A DNA stretch of 64,000 bases from NCBI GenBank assembly GCA_965229095.1, contig OZ245855.1, forward strand, positions 682,001 through 746,000, read 5' to 3'. The position numbers were made by a program, and so were the translations under genes. The stretch comes from Taibaiella sp965229095. Lineage in GTDB: Bacteria > Bacteroidota > Bacteroidia > Chitinophagales > Chitinophagaceae. Within the stretch, counting starts at the first letter, position 1; each line of letters begins with the position of its first letter. The notes under the pieces are model-generated. The model had not been told where the DNA came from. It searched no databases and saw only the letters and a list, made by a program, of their open reading frames with translations. Positions 24,940 to 34,449 of the stretch are shown in pieces.

Positions 24940-27807
24940 ATGCCTGGCAAAAATTTCTGGCAGTGCTGTTTTTTACTATTCCTTTGTTGCTGCAGTATCC
25001 GGGCGCAGGCCCGGGAACATAGCTTTTACCATTTCACGGTAAAGGAAGGGCTCGCCGGCGACAATGTATATTGTATCCGGCAAGACAAGGATGGTTTTCT
25101 ATGGATTGCAACGGAAACAGGCGTTAGCCGGTTTGACGGGGCCACTTTTAAAAACTTTACGGTAAAAGACGGGCTGCCCGGCAACGATGTCAATAGTATG
25201 CACCAGGACCAGAAAGGCCGGTTATGGATGGCCCCGTTTGCCCGGGGTTTTTGTTATTATTACCAGGGCAGGATCTACAATAGCGACAACGATAGCCTGG
25301 CCAGGTGCGTATCCGGAACAGCAGAGAGCCGGGGGCTTGCAGAGGACGCACAAGGTAATATGCTATTCGCTACTCAGCGTGAAGTGACTTACGCTGATAA
25401 GCATAATCATTGCACCCGGTATTCCCGATCGTATAACGGTCCGGGTTTCTTTGAGCCTATGCCGGGCGCCATGACAATGAGTTTACCCTTGAATTTTTTC
25501 AAACCCTCTCTCAGGCAATATCAGATAAACCCATTCGACGACAGCCTCCTCCCTCAATTGTATAACTGGAGGAATGGCGCCAAGGCCGCCATCGTTATCG
25601 AAAGGTACAAGAGGAGGATTATGTTCTTCAGAAACGGTCAACCGCCGCAACCCGCCAAGGCGCCACACAACGTCTTCTTTTTTTTACCGGCGAACCCACC
25701 CGAGGCCATAGTAGCTACGCCTTCGGGATGCTATATCCAGAACCTGGAAACCGGCAAGGTGGTGGATACGCTGCTCTCCGGCATGCTGGTCAACACCTGC
25801 TTTATCGATGCCGATTCCGGCATCTGGATAGGGACAGGAGGGAGAGGCCTTTTTTACTTTCCACAGGTAGCGAGCCGGCTGCTCAGCAACAAGGGACTGC
25901 AGGTATATGATTTTTACAAGGACAATAAAGCGCTATGGATCGGCACCAACGACTGGCAATTCTGGAAGCTGAACAAGGATCGCACAACAATTGAAAGAAA
26001 AATAACTGACAGGGAAATCAATCCTAGTCTGCTTTACATGCCGGAAGGCAATATACGCAGGCACCCTTATTTCGGGTTGCAGAAAGTGCTGACAGAACAA
26101 AAGGGCATCTTCAAAAGTTTCCCTAATTACAAATCGCTAACGAATGTAAAGGACACCTTTATCTTAGCAACACTCAACGGGCAACTATACCGGCTGCAAA
26201 TACCCGATCGCCTGGTCGATTCTGTCTATGTAGGCCAGCGGCTCTCCTGTGCCTACTATCTCAACGGCACTTATTATGCCGGTACACCCAAAGGCCTCTT
26301 TATCGTGCCCAGTGATCACCCTGTTTACCCAATCCGGGATAAGGTCCCGGTTGTAACAGGAACGATCAGTGCCATCGCTTATAGTTATAGTAATGATCTG
26401 GTATGGGTAGCAACATCAGAAGATGGTGTCTATTGCCTCAGGAACAATAAGGTCATGCTCCATTTCAATGAAACCAACGGCCTTACGGGCTCGATATGCC
26501 AGTCCCTTTTCACCGACGGGACAAAGGCTTATGTCGGCACTATTGATGGCCTTAATATTATCGACCCTGAAAATGCCTTCCGGATCGACCGGTATACTGT
26601 AGCGGATGGGCTGCCTTCCAATAACATCAATTGTATTTTTGCCGAAGGTCAACAGGTCTGGGTGGGCACCAGCGAGGGGCTTGCCCTGCTCGACCTGAGC
26701 AAGGAAAGGCGAAAGCCTCATTTCAAGCTCATGCTCACCGGGATCATGATTTCAGAAAAAACCTTACCACCCGGGGCCAACGATATCAGCCTGGCGCCTG
26801 CCGATAATAATATCCGGTTCTCCTATTCCGGCATTTCTTTTCCTTCCATGGGAAACGTACGCTACAGCTACCGCTTAAACGGCCTCAGCAATACCTGGCA
26901 GCAAACCAGCGAGCAGTCGTTGAATTATCCTTCCTTGCCTCCCGGCACTTATGTCCTGGAAATTTTCGCTACGGACCGCTTTGACGCAAACAGCAATATG
27001 ATCCGGGTTACCTTCACCATTCAAAAGAAATGGTGGCATTATGGCTGGGTGCAATTCGCCGGCATAGCCTTGCTATTGGCACTTTCCATTTCCATATTCT
27101 GGTGGCGCGCACAACGTCTGCAGCGACGGCAACGGGAACAGCTGGAGCTGAAATCCAGGATCATAGAACTGGAACAAATGGCACTACGGGCACAAATGAA
27201 TCCGCACTTCATTTTCAATAGCCTTAATTCCTTCTACCAGTATGTGATGGATCGGGACCTCGCAGGAGCAAGTAAATTCATACAGGACTTTTCCAGCCTT
27301 TTGCGGATTCTGTTCGAGACTTCAGTACTTCCATCCATTACCCTGGATAAAGAGCTGGAATTTCTCACCACTTACCTGGAGCTGGAACAGACCAAACATT
27401 CGGATGCTTTTTCTTATAGCCTGCTTGTCCAGCCCGATATATTGGAAGAAGAGATCGTCATTCCCTCTTTCGTGATCCAACCTTTTATAGAAAACAGCAT
27501 CAGGCATGGCATCCAGAACAGGAACGATAAAAAAGGCCGCATTGAGCTTACTTTTAATGTTGTCGATGATTGCCTTAAGGTTTCCCTAACTGATAATGGT
27601 GTGGGGCGGCAATACACCGAGGCACTGAAAATGCGTACGATTACAATACACAATTCAAAAGGCATAGCACTTACCGAAGAGCGCATCGAACTTTACAACA
27701 AATCGAACAGGTCGGCTGTCTGGTTCGAGATCATCGATCAATATGAAAACGGTGTGGCCTCCGGCACTATGGTGCTGTTTCATTTTCCGTTAAGCGTGAA
27801 TGTATGA
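24940..27807 (+). CDS. LytS-type sensor histidine kinase with propeller sensor (hybrid layout without receiver)
   Basis: A 955-aa protein. The signal peptide ends near RAQA. Two-component propeller repeats (NVYCIRQDKDGFLWIATETGVSRFDG, NDVNSMHQDQKGRLWM and more) fill about 30-610, followed by a Y_Y_Y domain (RYSYRLNGLSNTWQQTSEQSLNYPSLPPGTYVLEIFA, about 645-690). One membrane helix (about 705-727) and a short coiled linker follow. The kinase has the His-kinase H box (QMNPHFIFNSLNSFYQYVM, about 750-765), N box (NSIRHGI, about 851) and G box (DNGVGRQY). It lacks a receiver or output domain, so it should signal to a LytTR regulator, most simply the one at 23698. The periplasmic propeller probably senses a glycan or envelope ligand. 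Confidence 0.9.
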   Translation: MPGKNFWQCCFLLFLCCCSIRAQAREHSFYHFTVKEGLAGDNVYCIRQDKDGFLWIATETGVSRFDGATFKNFTVKDGLPGNDVNSMHQDQKGRLWMAPFARGFCYYYQGRIYNSDNDSLARCVSGTAESRGLAEDAQGNMLFATQREVTYADKHNHCTRYSRSYNGPGFFEPMPGAMTMSLPLNFFKPSLRQYQINPFDDSLLPQLYNWRNGAKAAIVIERYKRRIMFFRNGQPPQPAKAPHNVFFFLPANPPEAIVATPSGCYIQNLETGKVVDTLLSGMLVNTCFIDADSGIWIGTGGRGLFYFPQVASRLLSNKGLQVYDFYKDNKALWIGTNDWQFWKLNKDRTTIERKITDREINPSLLYMPEGNIRRHPYFGLQKVLTEQKGIFKSFPNYKSLTNVKDTFILATLNGQLYRLQIPDRLVDSVYVGQRLSCAYYLNGTYYAGTPKGLFIVPSDHPVYPIRDKVPVVTGTISAIAYSYSNDLVWVATSEDGVYCLRNNKVMLHFNETNGLTGSICQSLFTDGTKAYVGTIDGLNIIDPENAFRIDRYTVADGLPSNNINCIFAEGQQVWVGTSEGLALLDLSKERRKPHFKLMLTGIMISEKTLPPGANDISLAPADNNIRFSYSGISFPSMGNVRYSYRLNGLSNTWQQTSEQSLNYPSLPPGTYVLEIFATDRFDANSNMIRVTFTIQKKWWHYGWVQFAGIALLLALSISIFWWRAQRLQRRQREQLELKSRIIELEQMALRAQMNPHFIFNSLNSFYQYVMDRDLAGASKFIQDFSSLLRILFETSVLPSITLDKELEFLTTYLELEQTKHSDAFSYSLLVQPDILEEEIVIPSFVIQPFIENSIRHGIQNRNDKKGRIELTFNVVDDCLKVSLTDNGVGRQYTEALKMRTITIHNSKGIALTEERIELYNKSNRSAVWFEIIDQYENGVASGTMVLFHFPLSVNV

Positions 27808-28463
27808 TAAGGTCTTTCTGATTGGGATATTTAGAAATTTCGCGGGTCAGTGTCAATCTACTTCAATTGTTATAGGGAGATTTTGAAGAATCGAATAGCA
27901 GACCAGCAAATTATTAAAGTGTCAATTTGACTACTTTAAAATGCAGAAAATATATCGCATATATAATATCAATGCGATAGAGGTCGTTTTGAAAAATTGA
28001 TTGAAACATAGCGATAAGCTAATTTACCTTTAGAGTTAAAAGTGAAAAATCATACTTTTAAATAGGCTCGACTTTAGGAGGGACTCATGCCATCTATCTA
28101 ACACATATACGTCATTTCCGTTTTTTGATTGCTAAAGTTGCCTTGGGGCTGGAAATGGCTTGTAGCGGAAAAATCCGCTGGTTTTGGCCTCATTTAGCTA
28201 GCTGATAGGCAGCCGGCTAAATGGACTCCAATTGTAATTCATATTCTACTAGTTTACCGGATGAATGTTCTCTTTGTCCAGGATCAATTTTGGATCAACT
28301 CAATTTTTCTCTTTTTGATAGTTCCATATTTTTATGAACTTCAAAAGTTCACCAGGAAACCGTAAGATTTTTTAGTGAAAGCACATTGTTTACAGCGGCT
28401 TCAGGTTAGGTATAAACGGCAAAAAGCCACCCGAAGGTGGCTTTAATACAGAAAGAATTAAGG
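27808..28463. other. Intergenic region, no gene seen
   Basis: About 650 bp, AT-rich. It contains a small hairpin (AGCGGA/TCCGCT near 28163-28178) and, at its end, the terminator of the lanthipeptide-like gene. No coding gene is supported. Confidence 0.5.
28422..28445 (-). terminator. Terminator of the lanthipeptide-like gene
   Basis: AAAGCCACC (28423-28431), CGAA loop, GGTGGCTTT (28436-28444). On the minus strand it is followed by a T run; it lies 20 bp after the stop. Confidence 0.7.
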
Positions 28464-28667
28464 TTACAGACATTTACGTGGATTTGTAGGAGCGCATCCT
28501 GCGCCTGCTGTAGCACAAAATTCTAACTGCAGAGTGCCGCAGGGGTCACTTGGATTACAGCTTACGAAAGTAGCACCTCCTTTAACAGAATCCAGTGACT
28601 TAGTCATTTTGGCAATCACATTTTTGTTCAGGTTGAGCTTTGCGAGACTTACGGTTTTCTTTTTCAT
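28464..28667 (-). CDS. Class I lanthipeptide-like (double-glycine leader) precursor peptide, orphan
   Basis: A 67-aa peptide. The leader MKKKTVSLAKLNLNKNVIAKMTKSLDSVKGG is characteristic of Bacteroidota class I lanthipeptide and related natural-product precursors (KKKxSLxKLxLNK...VxGG). The core ATFVSCNPSDPCGTLQLEFCATAGAGCAPTNPRKCL is rich in Ser/Thr and has five Cys, as needed for (methyl)lanthionine or disulfide rings. The VKGG site would be cut by a C39-type peptidase/transporter. It has its own terminator. No LanB, LanC, LanM, radical-SAM or C39 exporter gene is in the window, so the modifying enzymes, if any, lie elsewhere. Confidence 0.8.
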   Translation of the reverse strand: MKKKTVSLAKLNLNKNVIAKMTKSLDSVKGGATFVSCNPSDPCGTLQLEFCATAGAGCAPTNPRKCL

Positions 28668-29577
28668 GTTATGCTCTTTTTAATTGGTGAACAGCTAAGT
28701 TATCCATCTATACTACCGGTTGATAGCAGCACTTGAGAAACGTGACGGATAAATTGATAAGTGTGTCGTTCCAGTCTAAGATGTCCTTGAGCTATGGGAG
28801 TTTCAGCGGTTCATGTCTCAAGCGATACTGGAAGTAGCATCAGACCTGAAAAGCATTGCCATTATCAGTTCCGACACGAATAAATAGATATGTCGCCTGT
28901 ATTTAATATCCTTCTTTTCAAAAGGATGAAGTTTGGTTGTTGTTTCTATAATAAATGCGATAATCTTGGTAAGCCCTAATGGACCTCTAGTGAGATGGAG
29001 ACTGAGATTGCCAAGGAGCAGAGTAGTAATTTGCTCGTGGATGAAAGTTTGCCAACGAAAATACACCTTAAATTTTCCATGCGAAACCTTTGTGCAGCAT
29101 CAATGCTTGGCAGATCTATTTGCGATACTTTACAATTCGAGTAAAATGGAAAATGTTTTTTCTGATTATCCCGATATAGGAAACAAATTTCCTCTGGTCC
29201 CTGAGCTTGTCGAAAGGACAGCGTTAGCAGGTTGCTTCGACAGGCTCAGCAACCACGATGGAGGTAAATAGCATCCAGGTTTCCTGCATCGGGATAGTCA
29301 GAATGTTTTATAAATAACTGACAATAATAGGTGCGTCCTTTACAACACACTTATCAACTTAATAAACACGTCTTTCAAGTCTCATGAGGTAAAGCGAAAT
29401 ATAGTAGTCAATATTGATTACTTTTTTAAAATAATAGATTCATAATCGTTTGTAGCCTTCTTTTTTTAGAAGCGCTATGCGGTATAGAGTTTTTATTCAT
29501 TTTTAAACCCTGATTTTTATGAACATAAGTAACATTGTAAGTTTTTTCCCGTAGATACCTGGTATGACGGGACCGCT
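28668..29577. other. Intergenic region with a REP-like inverted pair
   Basis: About 900 bp. Short overlapping open frames here (28818-29066 minus, 28933-29271 plus) resemble no family. The main feature is the REP-like inverted repeat at 29201-29249. The 5' part of the following gene appears to be missing. Confidence 0.45.
29201..29249. repeat. REP-like inverted repeat pair
   Basis: CTGAGCTTGTCGAA (29201-29214) faces TTCGACAGGCTCAG (29236-29249). This is the same motif class as at the ends of both recombinase genes (12466-12485, 55186-55205), and a partial match lies near 58580-58600. Confidence 0.65.
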
Positions 29578-31494
29578 ATGAATGATAGCAAAGTCGATGG
29601 CGCTATCTACGTCAAACAAGAGGACAATAAATATTATCGGAGATCTCTTCCGGAGCATGGTCAGCGATTCCTGATCAAAGAAAGTATGGCTGCGATGAAA
29701 GCTGTATCTGGAGATGATATTCTTTTGCTCAAAATGGGATATTACCTCGGAATTGAGCTGCAGGGTTATGTAGACCCAGGCGATAAAGAAACTATTTTCT
29801 ACAGTTTTATCGAAACAGCATCCTCACCGAATGATGATGGTTATGTGGTAGCAATTTCAGGTGGCTACCTCGTTGCGTCCATAGTAATGGCTTATCCCGA
29901 GATCTGGGGATGCGGTATTTCCTCCTTAATCCCATCACACGAAACAAGAATGCAATATGCAGTGGATTACTGTAAAAATAATGCGCAAGACCTTCATCTC
30001 AGTGCAAGAGATTATGTATGCTCTCTGAACATCTCCTGGTGTCTGCCGCCGGATTATTACAGTAAGGTAAGACAAGATGCAAATTACAATCCCGCAGATA
30101 TTCACCAGGGCACTTCCGTAGGCAGGTCTTTTAATGTAATCGGGTGCCCCGGCGCCATAATCCGTGGTAACCTCTGGTTAGACCGGTGCCGCGAAATGGA
30201 AGTAAGCAATGTGCGGCTCTACGGCCACCACATTACTACAGGTTGCGAGCGGATAAAATTCAAAAAAGTCATTTGTGTTAATTTGGAGGGGACTATGACT
30301 TGTTATTCGAATGATCCTACGGATTCCATGTTATATCCTACAAAGTATTTTCTTGATTTTAAATCCCTGAGCCCAGGTGGTAGCTATTGGATTGATTACG
30401 ATAATTGCCATTATAAAAGGGGCTTTGTACTCGGTGGCAATAAGACTGCGGCCTATAATGTAATAAAATTTGAAAATTGTCTTTTTGAGGGTGCTGTGGC
30501 TAAACCGGCAAACCCGGACTGTCTAAATACACGGGCAGCCGGCTTGTATATCGATATGATGGAAGGACATACCGACGGCATCACCTTGATTAACTGTGAC
30601 CTGAGCTACAACGGGAAACGATACCAAGGCGTGGTGGAACAGATCGGGTTCCCATTGTGGAATAACACCAGCACTAATGCTGTGACAATGATAGGGTGTT
30701 ATTACGAAGCATGTGGCTATGATTTTATTACAAGTGATGGTATAAGCCCTTCACCAGATGCCACAATCATTCTGAACGGCCACGACTATGACAGACATTA
30801 CTCGGGTAACACGCGAATTGGCTTAAGGGCCACCAGATGGGCATTACATTGCAGTCGTACAAATGGTGATCAGTATGCAAAGATAATTATTCCCGAAGAA
30901 GGTGGTGCTGTTTCGATTGAGGACCAGAACACCCAAACCCTGATTGGTGCGATCGTCAACAGAATTGGCTCCGACGGCTATGGCTCAACGATTACCTATC
31001 AGGGCAATAGTCTTGAATTTAACGACCAGCGTGCTTCTTTCCTCATGGGCGGAAGGACTTTCCGAAACTGGAACAAAGTAGGCACTGTTCAGCGTTTCTC
31101 CATTGATGGGCAGTCTGGCAAAAACATTACGTTCACTGCTACCAATCCTTCTTATGCCGGGGAAATCACCGGTAATGTGCTGATAAAACTGACACTCGTA
31201 GGAGGGACCATAGGCGCCACCGCTTACCCACCGATAAATTTTGAAGGTTATTGCACCGTGAAATCCGGCAGCGGCAACCTGCCCTGGTCTGATATTTCTC
31301 TTACTTCGGGAGCTTTGGAAAACGATGGTTTTTTGTGCACAGTAACCGGCATCACCAAAACAGAAATTCGCTTTACCTTTAACCATAAGCTTACTGGATT
31401 GTTTTCAGGAACGGTATATTGTGAGTGTATTGCAGATGTAGCAGAGTTAGACAGTCACGGCAATGCCGTTAATTGGGCGGTATATAATTATTAA
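29578..31494 (+). CDS. Tail-spike/pectate-lyase-like beta-helix protein, possibly 5'-truncated
   Basis: A 638-aa product with no signal peptide. The first residues (YDGTAMNDSKVDGAIYVKQEDNKYYRRSLPEHGQRF, with the frame open from 29533 to the preceding TAA) look like the inside of a tail-spike or pectate-lyase N-terminal region rather than a true start. The middle has repeats of the form NVIGCPGAIIRGNLWLDRCREMEVSNVRLYG...IKFKKVICVN, a parallel beta-helix signature. The C-terminal ~150 residues look like a beta-sandwich. It resembles phage tail-spike or polysaccharide lyase proteins. The missing N-terminus and isolation among repeats suggest a displaced gene fragment, but the remaining frame is intact. 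Confidence 0.6.
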   Translation: MNDSKVDGAIYVKQEDNKYYRRSLPEHGQRFLIKESMAAMKAVSGDDILLLKMGYYLGIELQGYVDPGDKETIFYSFIETASSPNDDGYVVAISGGYLVASIVMAYPEIWGCGISSLIPSHETRMQYAVDYCKNNAQDLHLSARDYVCSLNISWCLPPDYYSKVRQDANYNPADIHQGTSVGRSFNVIGCPGAIIRGNLWLDRCREMEVSNVRLYGHHITTGCERIKFKKVICVNLEGTMTCYSNDPTDSMLYPTKYFLDFKSLSPGGSYWIDYDNCHYKRGFVLGGNKTAAYNVIKFENCLFEGAVAKPANPDCLNTRAAGLYIDMMEGHTDGITLINCDLSYNGKRYQGVVEQIGFPLWNNTSTNAVTMIGCYYEACGYDFITSDGISPSPDATIILNGHDYDRHYSGNTRIGLRATRWALHCSRTNGDQYAKIIIPEEGGAVSIEDQNTQTLIGAIVNRIGSDGYGSTITYQGNSLEFNDQRASFLMGGRTFRNWNKVGTVQRFSIDGQSGKNITFTATNPSYAGEITGNVLIKLTLVGGTIGATAYPPINFEGYCTVKSGSGNLPWSDISLTSGALENDGFLCTVTGITKTEIRFTFNHKLTGLFSGTVYCECIADVAELDSHGNAVNWAVYNY

Positions 31495-31513
31495 CAACAT
31501 ACTATTACCGCAA

Positions 31514-31745
31514 AGTGGCCCTGGTTTTAGCAGGCTTCACTCCTCATGGCGCGACTCTGCTTACCATGACCTTAGTTATAAGTTACGCTTGAAATTTTTG
31601 TCTGCCTAAGCGTACAGATGTCGAAGTATTTCACCGTAGATATGGAAGCCATTAAAGAGCATTTCACGGCGTAAGCCAAGGTGCCGAATCCTCTTTCTCC
31701 CAACAAGTAAAAGACCCGCTCAGAGAGCGGGTCTTTTACTTGTAT
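31514..31745 (+). repeat. Dispersed repeat family, copy 3
   Basis: Positions 31530-31680 align with 20310-20465 (CATGGC...ACCATG arms, GAAATTTTTGTC, ATGTCGAAGTATTT, GATATGGAAGCCATTAAAG, GCATTTCACGG). AGTGGCCCTGGTTTTA at 31514-31529 recurs at 55548-55563, directly after copy 2. The terminator at the end differs from that of copies 1 and 2. Confidence 0.6.
31703..31743. terminator. Bidirectional terminator between convergent genes
   Basis: Perfect 19-bp arms (31703-31721 and 31725-31743) with a 3-nt loop and A/T-rich flanks. It serves the plus-strand gene ending at 31494 and the minus-strand gene ending at 31752. Confidence 0.75.
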
Positions 31746-31751
31746 ATGTTT

Positions 31752-32306
31752 TCACCTTTGTTGTGCTATAAGTTCAAACATTTCCGGGTTATCAATTGAA
31801 TAACGTAACAAATATTTTTCTCCAACTGAGTATCTGTTATTTTGATTATAAATAGCTTGGGCGACATTGATAGTTTTTGTTTGATATTCAACAATTGCCC
31901 ACAATTTCACTCCTCCTCTCGTGTTCCGCCTTTCAATCCTGACAATAGTCCCAATTGTATTTTCCGTAGGCTCTGTTTTTAAAATTTCAACTACCCTTCT
32001 TTCTCCTAAGTTACTTATTAACGTTGTTGTACCCACAATGGCAATTCCCAAAGTCATATAAATCAGCAACTTGAAGATTTTGTCCTTCAACCAAAGTAGT
32101 TTATATTTTGCAAACTTTATTTTTTTATTTGCCAACAAGATTGTGCCGAACATGGATGCTATAAATAGTATCCACCCTAAATATATAAGTATGATTGATG
32201 CCGAAACAATAAAAGAGCTGTTCTTATACCCATGATAATAGAACAATAGTCCCCCAAAGGATAAACAAAAAAAGCCGCATAAAATTCCTATGGTTTTAAG
32301 TGTCAT
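31752..32306 (-). CDS. Membrane protein of unknown function (DUF3592-like)
   Basis: A 184-aa protein with three hydrophobic segments: 6-27 (IGILCGFFCLSFGGLLFYY), 31-59 (SFIVSASIILIYLGWILFIASMFGTILLA) and 80-100 (LLIYMTLGIAIVGTTTLI). A C-terminal soluble part follows (ENTIGTIVRIERRNTRGGVKLWAIVEYQTKTINVAQAIYNQNNRYSVGEKYLLRYSIDNPEMFEL), which looks like the small beta domain of DUF3592 proteins. It lies convergent to the repeat-bearing region and divergent from the 32642 gene. The function is unknown. Confidence 0.65.
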   Translation of the reverse strand: MTLKTIGILCGFFCLSFGGLLFYYHGYKNSSFIVSASIILIYLGWILFIASMFGTILLANKKIKFAKYKLLWLKDKIFKLLIYMTLGIAIVGTTTLISNLGERRVVEILKTEPTENTIGTIVRIERRNTRGGVKLWAIVEYQTKTINVAQAIYNQNNRYSVGEKYLLRYSIDNPEMFELIAQQR

Positions 32307-32396
32307 TGCGTTAAAAAAAGTCGCTAATTAATGAAGATACAACGAAATGAAATTAAAGACTAATATACAGCACTCTTCCAGGGTACCGTTTTTGCT

Positions 32397-32584
32397 GTTA
32401 CGGCATGCTGGTTTATTGTGACTCCTGAAATTCTTTGTTACGGTAACCAGGCTTTCTGTTACGTAACACTAACGGCAATGAGCGATGCACAAATTAAGGT
32501 AACACCCTGGACATGCTTTTTAGAATAGGGGTTAGGAGACGAATAGAATGTACATTCAGGGAGTTACACTGTCTTTTTGTTACG
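32397..32584. promoter_or_regulatory. GTTAC/GTAAC cluster upstream of the 32642 gene
   Basis: Hand count finds eight GTTAC or GTAAC pentamers within 190 bp (about 0.4 expected), including the palindromes GTTACGGTAAC (32437-32447) and GTTACGTAAC (32458-32467). The same motif is enriched in the recombinase element (9695-9925, 50327-50530, 52311-52763). It probably forms an operator or origin-like binding array for a DNA-binding protein. Confidence 0.5.
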
Positions 32585-32641
32585 TTATAAATACCATAAA
32601 CCAATAGGCAACGTTATGTTATTGTAATAAATGGCGATCTT

Positions 32642-33484
32642 ATGTCCATCTCAAATCTCGTTGTCTATCGCGCTTTTGTAGATTTTCTACCCTTAGTTTC
32701 TGAGAATGCCCATGATTTATCCAAAACGTACTTTCAAGAATTTACTTCCCGAATATCTGCTTTAACGCCTCCGAAGGCCCGGCAACTTGCCTTGGATTGC
32801 TTACAAGAGCAAAAACCTGATCTTTCATTAGTTGGCCTATACCGTAAGTTGAATAACTTTATAAATAATAGTTTTGGCGATCAAATTTTCGACGATACCG
32901 GTATTGTCGAAGATGTTGCTGCTACCGTCTTGGCCTTTTCCGGCGGACAAACACTTGATCTGTCTGTTCTGCCGCTTTTGCAAGAAGCCATGACAAGATC
33001 AATAGCCCAACAATATATTATCGAATCCTTGGAGAACTATGTTGCCGGGAGTGGAACAGCAGTACAGGAGTACCGGATCGCCCAACTCGAGGGTAAGCTT
33101 AAAACACATGAAGATAATGATGAGCGTCAACGTTCCGAGTTTACCGTCACCCAACAGGTATTAGCATTGCATTTCCTACTCTCCGAAGCGATGAGTATCC
33201 AAAATGTTGACAATACTAAGGTCATAGCACTTTGTCATTTGCTAGCAGGAAAGAAAATCCCAATCAGACAGGGCAAGGAAAATATTGCCAACAGTGGTAT
33301 TAAGACCGCTTTTAGTAAAATGAGACAGAAGCATCCCAAAAATCAGCTCTCTGACCTTCATTTTGTTCTGAAGTTCTTCAAGCCTTTTGAAAACAATATC
33401 ACAGGTCAAATGGATAGGGTCGTGCAAGCGATAGAAAAAGAGATAATGAAGTTGGAAAAACGGCAGCAAAAGGGAGACTGCTGA
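32642..33484 (+). CDS. Helical protein of unknown function downstream of the GTTAC array
   Basis: A 280-aa, apparently soluble, all-alpha protein with no recognised family. The N-terminal half contains helical repeats; residues ~140-185 form a likely coiled coil (EYRIAQLEGKLKTHEDNDERQRSEF). The C-terminal region (QQVLALHFLLSEAMSIQNVDNTKVIALCHLLAGKKIPIRQGKENIANSGIKTAFSKMRQKHPKNQLSDLHFVLKFFKPF) is a pattern seen in Bacteroidota proteins from mobile or conjugative elements. The upstream GTTAC array suggests it is regulated by, or itself binds, that motif. This is inference; no helix-turn-helix is evident. Confidence 0.6.
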   Translation: MSISNLVVYRAFVDFLPLVSENAHDLSKTYFQEFTSRISALTPPKARQLALDCLQEQKPDLSLVGLYRKLNNFINNSFGDQIFDDTGIVEDVAATVLAFSGGQTLDLSVLPLLQEAMTRSIAQQYIIESLENYVAGSGTAVQEYRIAQLEGKLKTHEDNDERQRSEFTVTQQVLALHFLLSEAMSIQNVDNTKVIALCHLLAGKKIPIRQGKENIANSGIKTAFSKMRQKHPKNQLSDLHFVLKFFKPFENNITGQMDRVVQAIEKEIMKLEKRQQKGDC

Positions 33485-33720
33485 TTGCTTTCATTTAATT
33501 TTTAAATCACAAACCTTTTCTATAGTATTCCATTATTGCCCGTTTAAAGATAAGATCGTAGCGGGAAGCCGCTTAGTCCGAGCTAGCTTGGAATAACATA
33601 TTCTGTACGGTTAATAATTCGATAGCAGGAATTAAACCTTTTTTAAATCGTTTTTAGGTGAAGTTCATGACTGTTTCGGCCAAGCGTATGGCCGCTTTCG
33701 GCACCATAATCGCCTATATG

Positions 33721-34449
33721 TCATTCTCTCTTGTCAAAAAAAATATGGCATAGCACATAAAAGCCACCGCTCCAACTCATAGGTGCTACTTCTTTGCTCA
33801 TATTGAGGTAGGGACAGGCGATGGAATAAACAGTAGCTCCCCAACTATCATTGCCTGCCTGCTCGACCAGGCTTAGCTCATTTTCAAAACGTACAAAAGC
33901 CGTCTTCATGGAGTCATCCATAACAACCGTTTTGGCAAGGCTGTCACTCATATCTTCATAGGCCATTACAAACAGGGAAGCAGTAAGCACATCGCGATGG
34001 CGCTTGATCACGATCTTATTTACAATATCCCCGGATGTTCCACCCGTATAAGTTACAATCAGCATCAAGCTATCTTTGTCCTTAAACTTTGCCAGTGTAT
34101 TCTGCGGATAAGATTGCAACGAATCCATACAAAAGCCGATCGCCGTATCTTTAAGCCCCAGCAATATTTCTTTTTCCAGTTGTTGTCCTACCGGGTTTTT
34201 GTACCGGGCCACGTACCTACCCGGCTCCAAGATTCCCTCGTCTATCACTTCACCAGTAGTTTCGCTCTGCGAAGATCGAAATACAAGTGTATCTTCCGGC
34301 ATCCTGAATAAACTTACTATTACTGTAGGGTAAGACGGCACCTCCGGTATGCAAAAAGCATTATACACTTTAAGTTTTACTTTTGGAGCGCTCTGCGCCC
34401 AAATCGCTAAAGGCAAACCGCATAACAGGAAACACAATATTATTCTCAT
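33721..34449 (-). CDS. Secreted protein of unknown function
   Basis: A 242-aa product from ATG 34449, chosen because MRIILCFLLCGLPLAIWAQ is a clean signal peptide (the open frame extends 14 codons further). The mature part begins SAPKVKLKVYNAFCIPEVPSYPTVIVSLFRM and is mixed alpha/beta, with several conserved-looking Cys. I recognise no family. It is convergent with the 32642 gene, and the XRE gene lies further along on the same strand. The function is unknown. Confidence 0.65.
   Translation of the reverse strand: MRIILCFLLCGLPLAIWAQSAPKVKLKVYNAFCIPEVPSYPTVIVSLFRMPEDTLVFRSSQSETTGEVIDEGILEPGRYVARYKNPVGQQLEKEILLGLKDTAIGFCMDSLQSYPQNTLAKFKDKDSLMLIVTYTGGTSGDIVNKIVIKRHRDVLTASLFVMAYEDMSDSLAKTVVMDDSMKTAFVRFENELSLVEQAGNDSWGATVYSIACPYLNMSKEVAPMSWSGGFYVLCHIFFDKRE

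Noticed and set aside
28818..29271. Overlapping frames on both strands near the REP-like pair
   Set aside because: No family and mutually overlapping; the REP-like repeats explain part of the open sequence.
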